A stretch of 13,639 nt of DNA from Chromera velia (taxonomy: Eukaryota > Sar > Chromeraceae), in contig JAHBMJ010000757.1 of the NCBI GenBank assembly GCA_018398765.1, positions 27,501-41,139 on the forward strand. Direction: 5' to 3'. The translations under genes and the position numbers were made by a program. The stretch's first letter is position 1, and each line of letters starts with the position of its first letter. Under the pieces are notes generated by a model. That model was not told where the DNA came from and made no database searches. It worked only from the letters and a program-made list of their open reading frames with translations. Below, piece by piece: positions 1 through 7,400 of the stretch.

Positions 1-160
1 TCAGTCAGGCACTCACTCACTCCCTCACTCACTCCCTCACTCACTCCCTCACTCACTCACTCACTCATTCAGTCATCCAGCCACCCAGCCAGCCAGCCAG
101 TGAGCCAGTCAGCCGGCACAGTCCAGTCCGGTTGGTTAGTTGGTTGGTTGGTTGGTTGGT
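1..160. repeat. Clustered tetranucleotide microsatellites (TCAC/TCCC, CAGC, GGTT)
   Basis: The first 70 bases are an imperfect (TCAC)n tract interrupted by TCCC units. A short CAGC run follows around 77-102, then a GGTT run around 131-160. Open reading frames across this stretch give only tetrapeptide-periodic translations such as repeated WLVG or PTNQ, so they are repeat artefacts and not genes. Confidence 0.9.
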
Positions 161-247
161 GGGTCGGGAGTCTCGCTAGAGAAGAAAAGACCAGGTGCAA
201 AACAGAAAAAATGATTGAAGCAAGACAGAAAGAAAAGAATAGAACAG

Positions 248-317
248 CACACACACACACACACACGCGCGCGCGCACAGAGAGAGAGAGTGTGTGAGAG
301 AGAGAGAGAGAGAGAGC
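248..317. repeat. Compound dinucleotide microsatellite (CA)n(CG)n(GA)n
   Basis: An alternating CA run passes directly into a CG run, then into GA repeats broken once by TGTGTG. The alternating purine-pyrimidine CA/CG part is the classical sequence type that can adopt Z-DNA. No coding signal overlaps it apart from repeat-derived frames. Confidence 0.9.
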
Positions 318-456
318 GAGGGAAGGGAGAGATGCTCACGGACAGGAGCAGCATGGGAGAATTAAGGAATCTCATTGGACAATCAACTTTAAACATTTTT
401 GGGCCCGTGACAAAGGCACTCGATCTTTAGCTCGATTTTCGCGCACATCCTTTATA

Positions 457-687
457 GTGATTCCAAAGATATCCAGGATGACCACATGGTTCATAACCGC
501 AATGAATCCGACTGCCTACAGGTATGTGGACGCTCTGCAAAGGCTCTACAACAAGTACAAACATGCGTACTATCGCGCAGAACAACACAGGCAGCATGGA
601 CTGCACCCGGCCAAGTGTCCACCTTCTCCCAGGTTCGATTGTAAAGCATGTGTGGCGGTTGATAGACGTAAACTTGAGGTTTGGTAA
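457..687 (+). other. Exon-like open reading frame of unknown origin
   Basis: This 76-codon open stretch ends in TAA. It opens with GTG, and the first ATG is at 478. Its later part reads like ordinary protein: an amphipathic Tyr/Lys/Arg-rich helix (YVDALQRLYNKYKHAYYRAE), then a Cys-rich piece with spacing C-x7-C-x2-C. A TACAG|GTATGT string at 516-526 could act as an acceptor or a donor, so only the part after about 521 may be an exon. I recognise no family. It could be the last exon of a gene lying to the left, a decayed transposon fragment, or chance. Long repeats just upstream and the transposon just downstream argue against an intact gene here. Confidence 0.22.
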
Positions 688-802
688 ACTCCTGGGTAAA
701 GTAGGGTAAAGTCGGCTTTGCTGGCTACTAAAGTAACGTGGTAAAGTTACTTCATTGTATTCCATTTTTTCTCGTTGACCGTTGGTCTGACGTCTAGTCT
801 GA

Positions 803-810
803 CGTTCGAC
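803..810 (+). repeat. Left target-site duplication of the hAT-like element (8 bp)
   Basis: The sequence CGTTCGAC lies immediately before the element and is repeated exactly at 2668-2675 immediately after it. Direct 8-bp duplications are characteristic of hAT-superfamily insertion. The exact match suggests the insertion is not ancient. Confidence 0.9.
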
Positions 811-855
811 TAGGGATAGCTATCGTATCGTATCAGTATCGAATCGGTATCGTAT
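811..855 (+). repeat. Left TIR and subterminal TATCG array of the transposon
   Basis: The first 20 bases are the perfect inverted repeat of the right end. The TATCG pentamer recurs through the next 25 bases with small variations (GTATC, AATCGG). A further related block (TATCGTCGATAATTTCGATA) lies at about 885-905. Confidence 0.85.
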
Positions 856-1066
856 CGGAATTTAAGGTTCCAAAAAAAAAAGGGTATCGTCGATAATTTC
901 GATACTGACATAAAATTTTTAGCGTACGAGGCTAAAACCCAGTGCAAACCGTGCAGCAAACGGTATCATTCGTAAAACTGTAAACTTTTTATACAAATCT
1001 CATGTTTTTAAAGAGTCAATTTTACTTAGAAAATGGGCTCCCAAACGTTCAGAAGGCCAAACTATA

Positions 1067-1083
1067 AGGGGCGCTTCGCCCCT
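1067..1083. repeat. GC-rich perfect hairpin inside the transposon
   Basis: AGGGGCG and CGCCCCT form a 7-bp stem around a CTT loop, followed by a C-rich run to about 1095. The surrounding element is much more AT-rich, so the hairpin stands out. Its role is unknown; it could be a structural motif of the element or a remnant of another small repeat. Confidence 0.6.
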
Positions 1084-1524
1084 CTAACCCCCCCTTTAAA
1101 AAGAGTCAACACATCATGAGGTTGAGAATGACTTCATCAATACGTCGTTCCTGGAAATCTCATGCCAGACGCAAACTGTTAGACTTGATTTTATTCTAAT
1201 GTATGTGCCAAAATTACCCGAATGCATACAAAATTTACAGTAAAACGCAGACATCCACATGCTATTCTGCACTCACGAAGGAACCATATAGATTTGCAGC
1301 ATAAAGAAGAAAGAAAACACAAGCTACACAGCAACCAGCTCAGGTTGGACTCTCTTGAGCGACGTGGTGGTTGATACTCAGCAAGCGGAGTGAAGAGAAA
1401 ATTGAGGTCAAAGGTCTGATAGTGTGTAGCGGTCTGTATGCTTATCTGTATGTGTCTGCATCTCCATGCATAAAAATCAACCAATACGCAAAACGGCCAG
1501 CTGAGACTTCAAAGCTGCAACAAT

Positions 1525-1931
1525 TTGGTGGAATACATCCATGATGAGACACTCCTTAGCTTTTTAGCTAGCTTTTTAGACTTTGGAGAAGCCCTCTCCT
1601 TCCTCTGCGGAGCGGGCACAAGTGACAAACTCACCGGTCATTCCAGGGAGGGCAAATCCAGTTCCGGAAAAACGAAAACAGCACTGCTTGCGGTATTAAG
1701 AGTTCTTTCTACACAAGTGAAAGCATAAAGGAGACCAAGACAAACACGTTAGACTATAAAGGTTTCCACAGGGAAACAGATAAACGGTCCTCGTGTGTGT
1801 TTTGTGATTCACAGGGTGTGAAGACCGAACCGTTGCTGAAAGCTAGGTCAACGTCAAAAAACGAGCAGCGAGTCGCCAAGTGGCAAGCTTTTGTAAAAGA
1901 TAAGGTCATCAGAGGTATGTTCATTGGTTGA
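1525..1931 (+). pseudogene. Decayed coding remnants inside the hAT-like element
   Basis: Two overlapping open stretches in different frames (1525-1728 and 1626-1931) lie centrally in the element. The first contains ASFLDFGEALSFLC, which loosely resembles the FLDPRFK..LSFL segment typical of hAT transposases, with one residue fewer. The second has no early ATG and contains SCVFCDSQG followed by VAKWQAFVKDKV, a CxxC-containing stretch I cannot assign. A frame change between them would fit a broken transposase gene. The similarity is short and weak, so transposase origin is only a suggestion drawn from the element's ends. Confidence 0.3.
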
Positions 1932-2589
1932 ACATCAATAGTAAAATGGCAAGCTTCAATGGTAGAGTATGGATATCACCAAATGATAGTGACCTCACTC
2001 GTCACTGACCTTTCCGAATCTCAGTTCGCCCATGTTGATATCCTGGTCGATCCGGTCACTCCTGAAACTCCAAGACAGCATAAAAAGAGGAGACAACACT
2101 GTGGAAAGACGATTCTTAGGCTACTGTCCTTGAGCTGTTCGGACGGTGGCAAGGGCAATAACCGGTCAAACAACTCTGTATGCTGAGAAGACAAAATTTC
2201 TATCTGCCTGACGTTTATAATATGCCCACACCTTAGCTTATTTTTTCCCCTTCTAGCTGTTATGATGCTTTGATTGTCTAGAAGCGGTTTTGTTCAGAAA
2301 ACGGAAATGATGAAGCTCTGTTAGATCGGATGCAGTGTACATGTAGTCTTGTCTTGAAGCCAAGTCTGGCCGCTGAGGCTGAATTCAGTGCACGTTGGAG
2401 CCGCGGTTCCGTATTCATCCATACATGGAGCCGGTTGGGGACGGTATACGTGTTACTGGGCCTGGCCGCGCCCGGTCTTCAAGCTCCGAGGCCCGGCCCG
2501 GCGTATGCCTTACCACATATATTAGCTCAGCTAGTCCTTCACAAGCTCTAAGCAGGCCAATACTAACCGATACTCAGCTGCTCGAGAAA

Positions 2590-2667
2590 GAACCGATAGT
2601 CGATACTTCGATACCGATACCGATACCGATAGGATACGATACGATATCGATACGATAGCTATCCCTA
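2590..2667 (-). repeat. Right TIR and subterminal CGATA array of the transposon
   Basis: This is the inward-facing mirror of the left end. The last 20 bases are the inverted repeat, preceded by many CGATA/CGATAC units, including a run of three CGATAC hexamers near 2610. The match to the left end is exact for 20 bp and then becomes approximate. Confidence 0.85.
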
Positions 2668-2675
2668 CGTTCGAC
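2668..2675 (+). repeat. Right target-site duplication of the hAT-like element (8 bp)
   Basis: CGTTCGAC, identical to 803-810. Removing 811-2675 would restore a continuous pre-insertion site. Confidence 0.9.
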
Positions 2676-2727
2676 ATACTCTTACTCTAGTAGGTGAATG
2701 GATGTGAATGAAACTTGCATGTCATGC

Positions 2728-2792
2728 CCTGGTTGGCCAGAGCCTAAGTGGTGGCTCACCGGCTTTAACCGCCACAATACAATACAATAGTG
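2728..2792 (+). repeat. Possible tRNA-derived SINE remnant with AATAC tail
   Basis: TGGCCAGAGCC around 2734 resembles a tRNA A-box (TGGCNNAGTGG). GGCTTTAACCG, about 30 bases later, loosely resembles a B-box (GGTTCGANNCC). Both lie in a hairpin-like stretch with outer GTGG/CCAC and inner CGG/CCG pairing. It is followed directly by a short ACAAT repeat. A polymerase III promoter plus a simple 3' tail is how SINEs are built. The body is only about 50 bp and no target duplication was found, so this is tentative. Confidence 0.3.
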
Positions 2793-2909
2793 CTTGCATG
2801 CGGACACTCAATGCGGACATCAATGAATCTCTTATCCTTAATTCCTTCATACATATCTGCTAGCTCTGGCGACAGATAGACATAGCGGGAAGGCCCTAGG
2901 GCGGAACAT

Positions 2910-2938
2910 ATCAATCAATCAATCAATCAAAATCAATC
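2910..2938 (+). repeat. (ATCA)n microsatellite
   Basis: Five or more ATCA units follow the sequence GGGCGGAACAT. Such a tetranucleotide run at the end of a GC-richer segment could be the tail of a retroposon, but no promoter boxes or duplications are visible. Confidence 0.75.
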
Positions 2939-3768
2939 TAGATACATATATAAAACAAAATGAATTAATGCTAGCCTCATTGCTAGGAATCAATGATAGC
3001 AAAGTATGCGATTACGCCGACTACAACCCACAACAACTGGGACACCGCACTGTTTAATATTGATTCAACGTGTGCATCTTACACTGCCCTTCCTAGACAC
3101 TGCCACAGTGTGACATTACAACGGGGATCTTACTTTGACATGAGCTGGCAAGCATATATGCAAGCAAGCATCACTGCGGGTGCCTAGGCTGGTGCTCACA
3201 TCTCCGTGCGAAAAGAGAAGGGCGTTATCTGACGTTGAAAAGTCGATAAAGACGTGGTGAGGTCGGATAGGGAAACAAGTTGACGGATACCGGCAGAAGA
3301 GAATAGAGCGCCTGTTTGAGGCTGCAGCTCTGACTCTCCTTAATTGTTTCTGTCAACTCTCCCTGCATGTGGGAATGCAAGCTCGATCACCCCCTCTTCG
3401 CTTCACTCCCCCTCTCGCCACAAGCCGGAGACGAGAGAGGAGAGTGCATGCACATACCGACATCCTTTCCTTCCTTCCTTCCTTCCATCCGCAACAACTC
3501 GAACCAACCAATTGAGGAAAGGAAATTCAGAAGCGAGATCCAGCTGAGAGCAGATCATGCCGACCAATGAGAAGCATGATGGAACCAACCCCAACGGACG
3601 TGCTAGGCGTCCAAGGAAGGGAGTCACACACATACAGACATTCCGTGATTCCCCCCCCCCCCTTCCCTCCTCCGTTTTGGGGAACCGAGCTCTTCTCCCT
3701 CCCTCCCCACGGTCCATGTACTCTGAGCCCTTTTGAGCGATCCCTCCCCTCACTCACTCACTGTTCAC
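2939..3768. other. Non-coding stretch downstream of the minus-strand gene
   Basis: No convincing gene is seen here. A 64-codon open stretch at 2993-3187 has no recognisable motif. The part nearest 3768 is pyrimidine-rich on the plus strand and contains a (CTTC)n run (about 3466-3486), a run of twelve C (3651-3662) and a short CACT run. It probably includes the 3' untranslated region of the minus-strand gene ending at 3769. No clear polyadenylation signal could be identified. Confidence 0.5.
3466..3486. repeat. (CTTC)n microsatellite
   Basis: Five tandem CTTC units; non-coding context, downstream of the minus-strand gene. Confidence 0.85.
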
Positions 3769-4447
3769 TCAGTAGTCGTCCATCTCCATCAGAGTGGAGA
3801 GGGGAGGGCGGGCAGGTCCCCCAGAAGAGGGCGCACCGTCGAGCCCCTCTGTGCGGCCCTCCTCAATGTCGCCGTGCAACAACACGGTTTCACTTTCTCT
3901 CTCTGTCTCCCCCCCCGGGGGTCGCTCAGCGGAAGAGGAAACGGGAGGGGATGTCCACGTCTTCGCACTCGCCACCCGCACTCGGGGCGGGGGCACGGGG
4001 ACAGGAGTGCGGCTCTCGGCCTCCTCTGGAGTCCCCCCTGCCCCTCTGGACTTTTCGGGCGTTGAGCTGCTGCAGCCGGGGAGTGGAGCAGCAGCAGCCT
4101 GAGCCTGCACAGAAGCCCTGCACATTCCGAGAGTACCTTGTGGAGAAGAAGCTACAGGAGGGCTTGGGGTTGGGGTCGAGGCGCTCCCATCCACCTGGCT
4201 GGGTCTGCCGGTGATCTTTACAGTAGAGTGTCTGGGAGGTCGCAGAGCACTTCTGTTGCTCAGCTGTGTTGCGGGAGGTTGCTTGTTTCTCTCTTTCTTC
4301 TCTGCTTCTTCGTCCTCCCTCCTGACAAAGTCTCTGAATCTCTGCCTCACTACTGCAGTGAGGCAGGCGAGGTCAACTTTCTTTGCCGCAAGGTCGGAGA
4401 GGAGGCGGGAGAGAAGGTCCGTGGAGGCTTTGGAGGTCGCAGGGGGA
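3769..4447 (-). CDS. Terminal coding exon with helical segment and disordered tail
   Basis: This is the longest exon of the minus-strand gene: 226 codons including TGA after one base completing the preceding codon. It begins after the pyrimidine-rich acceptor at CCATATGGAG. An amphipathic, Lys/Arg/Glu-rich helix (LLSRLLSDLAAKKVDL, then VRQRFRDFVRREDEEAEKK) comes first. About 165 residues of Pro, Ser, Thr, Ala and Gly follow, with a short Ala run. The open frame runs on upstream to 4683, but those codons read as intron-like pyrimidine sequence (FFSCP, FCFPLSPF). It could instead be the last exon of a separate gene if the link to exon 8 is wrong. The phase match supports the join, but only transcripts can prove it. 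Confidence 0.65.
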
Positions 4448-7400
4448 CTCCATATGGGAGGGGAACAGGAAACAACTGCACGCACCCGGACAGCAGGACA
4501 CGAAAAGAAGGGGGAAAGTGGAAAGCAAAAAGGCGGAAAGGCAAGAAAGGGAGAAACATAGAGGCGATATCGAAGAGGATTATTTTGTTCTTTTTTTTTT
4601 TCTGATGGAGAGAGGCAACAGAACAAACAGATGAAGGCAAAGCAGAAAGGGCTCAGGTAGTGATGAGTCACAGTTGCCACCATGAATGCATGAATGAATG
4701 AATGGATAAAGAAAGGAAAGGGGGGAAGCAGTTGAAAAAATCCTCTCAGTCTCTCTTACTTCAATTCGATACGTGTCTGTCTGTCTGTCTGTCTGTCACA
4801 ATTCACAATCGCGAAACGTCGCCTCTCCTTTCCAATTCCTATTTTATTTGCTTCTATCCCCCGCTCAGCAGAGTTTTCAGTTGAACGTTCTGCCGCATTG
4901 CCTCCCAGAGAGAAGCTCAGCGGTGGAAGTAGCAAGAGATGTTCGTTGTTTCATCATTCTGTGAGACAGAAGCAGTCACAAGTCCTTCCTTCCTTCCTTC
5001 CTTCCTTCTCTTGGAGTACCGGATGGATCGTTTACTTGATTGACGGGTTGGCTGTCTCGCGTCACCTCTCCGAGGACATCTCAGGGGGCCTGTCTCTAAA
5101 TGGGAGGTTCTCTTGTTCTTCTGTTGTCATTGTTATGTATTCCTCCATTTTCACCAACATTGCGCAGGCACGGCAGAGAGACACAAATAGAGAAAGAGAG
5201 GGGCAGAGGAGGAGGAAACGTAGGAAAAAAGAAAGTGGTGAATCGAAGCAAAAAAACAATGAAAGCGACCGACTGCTGTAGCTCCTGGTCTCCTTCCCCT
5301 GACTGTCGGTTTGCACTTCCAGACGAAGGTCCATGTGGCACTCCAGCTCTGGCAGTCTCTCACTCAGGTGGGAAAACACGTAACGCACAGCGCCGCCTGC
5401 AGAGAGAGTGAGAGAGAGAGCGCGCGAAAGAGAACAGGGACAAGAACAGGCAAGGTGGGGAGAAAAGCGACAAACAGAGTGAGAAAAGCAAGCGATGAAT
5501 CACCGTAGACCAGCGCTGCGAGCGAGTGAGCATGACAGCCACAGATTCAGAATAGAGGGAATGAATGAGAAGAGAGGGAGAGAGCGAGCGAAAGACAGAA
5601 AGAAAGAAAGAAAGGAAGGAAGGAAGGAAGAAAGAAAGAAAGGAAGGAAGAAAGAAAGGAAGGAAGGAAGGAAGGAAGAAAGAAAGAAAGAAAGGGACAG
5701 GAAGAAGACTCGATCGATCTCAAGCTTTCTCTCTACCAGGGACAGAGAGAGAGAGAGAGAGAGAGAGAGAAAGTGTCTGTCTGACTGACTGACTGACGTG
5801 ATTTTTCGATTCGCAGTCCAAAAGAATTTTCCGTCCGCTTCAGGTGTGCCCCCACTGTTTGGTGTTGTGCCCGGATTCTCTCTTCTTGAAGCTTCAGCGC
5901 TGCAGCCGTGCGTGCGTTAACGAAGAGAGAGGAAGAAGAAAGTCAAAGAGGCCAAACAGGAGTGAAATCGGAAGAAAGGGAGAACGCCTCAGTGAGAAAG
6001 ACGGGTATGTTTAGCAGAAAAATGGAGCGATATACCCCATACCACTTGTGCAACATTATGAAGGAAAGAAACTTGAAGATGCAAGAGAAGAATTTAGTTT
6101 CTTCATCTTTTCCCGAAAGTATCGGTGACAGACGCAGAATCAGAATGGAGTTGTGCAGTCCGAGTTAATTTGAGAAAAACAAGACGGCCGGGGAGAAACC
6201 AGGGAGGAAAGGAGCGACACAGACAGACAGACAGACAGGGAGGCACTGGGCACTAACGCGGTTCCAATGTCCAGTGCTATCTTTCCTTTTTCTCTCTCCA
6301 TGCTTGTCTACAGTGTGCCTACCGATACCAACAGAACTGACTGACTGACCTTTGTTCTCCATGTCCAATCTGCTTTCCGCCTCCTTGAAGACTTTCTCGG
6401 CCTCTCGGTGATCCTTCGGTTGGCCCTCCAGCTGCTCGTCCAGACGCTGCAGGGAGGCAGGCAGGCAGTCCATCAGGCAAGGGGAAGCGCCCGTTATACA
6501 GATCGTCGATCTGATCATAGTGTTGCGAGCATTAAATTCGATTGCGGGACGGGCGGAGGTCGTTGATCTGCTCGTCCGTCTGTCTGTCTGCCAGTCTGTC
6601 TGTCTAATAATCTGCCTGTCACTGCGTCTTGTCAGGCAGCCACTTTGATTCTTTCTGTTCTTTGTTTCTGTCTTTCTCTGCCTGCCGCCCTACTTTCTGG
6701 GTACTTGCCCGTTGGTCTTTGCCACTTCTCTGGCTGGTGTTTTCCGTTCATAATTTATGCATCCTCTGACTCTTTCTTGTTGCACTACGACATGGCAATC
6801 AGTGTACCTTTTTTTTTTTTCCGCTTGACCACAAGGCAACGAACGGCCGTACTTCCTTCCAGTTGGGAGGTGCGCGCGTGAGTGGAAGCGAGGAAGGCGT
6901 AATCAAGTGCACGCTTCACTTTGGATTCTGTATTTTCTTTTCTTCTTCCTTGCTGTTCTGTACCGCCGCGCTTCACTCCTCAATTCCCTCCTTTGACAGT
7001 TTCAGTTTTCATTTCTCGTGTACCTCTCTCCTATGTTGACTGATTTTCTGACAAACTGACAGACCTTGAGAGCCTCCCGCATTTTCACCACTGTGTCTCG
7101 GCGATCGTTCTCAGCTGCAATCGCAAAGAAACCAAGACAAACAAGGAGACAGAGATACTAAGCAAAGAAGGGACCGGAGCGGATTACGAAGCCCGTCTGG
7201 CGTAAACAACGATGTGAAACAAGGTAAGAACAGAACAAGCAACGCCAACCATACCAATGGACGCACCTCTCTCCCTCCCTCCCTCTCTCTTTTCTGCTGT
7301 ACTGATCTGCTAATCTGATCTTTTGATCCGTGGGTTGCAGCCTTTTCAGATTTCCTTTCTTTCTTGGCCCAGCCGGGAAGGGCAGGAAAAAAACTGGAGG

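Larger units (their letters stand above)
811..2667. mobile_element. hAT-like DNA transposon, 1857 bp, probably non-autonomous
   Basis: Both ends carry the same 20-bp terminal inverted repeat, TAGGGATAGCTATCGTATCG, reading inward from 811 and from 2667 on the opposite strand. The element is flanked by a perfect 8-bp direct duplication. A TAGGG-type terminus plus an 8-bp target duplication is the known signature of hAT transposons (the Ac/hobo/Tam3 type). Inside both ends are dense TATCG/CGATA repeats, matching the subterminal transposase-binding arrays known from Ac-like elements. No intact transposase is present: the longest internal frames are under 110 codons and most lack an ATG. One short stretch faintly resembles transposase (see 1525-1931). 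I read it as an internally decayed or deleted copy that would need a transposase supplied elsewhere. It interrupts no recognisable gene. Confidence 0.88.

Noticed and set aside
1-320. CRISPR array or satellite
   Set aside because: The repeat units are 2-4 bp with no spacers; these are ordinary microsatellites.
2728-2792. Functional tRNA gene
   Set aside because: The box-like motifs are degenerate and no acceptor stem or complete cloverleaf can be folded; only a SINE-like remnant is tenable.
3567-4214. 215-codon plus-strand open frame
   Set aside because: It mirrors the GC-rich terminal exon of the minus gene. The translation is Pro/Ser/His-rich shadow sequence and begins in a poly-C tract region.
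5495-5792. Lys/Arg/Glu-rich plus-strand frames
   Set aside because: They are direct translations of the GAAA/GGAA and GA microsatellites in intron 6.
5908-6168. 86-codon plus-strand open frame inside intron 6
   Set aside because: It is antisense to the minus gene, begins in purine-rich low-complexity DNA and has no recognisable motif. Left out as unsupported, though not disproved.
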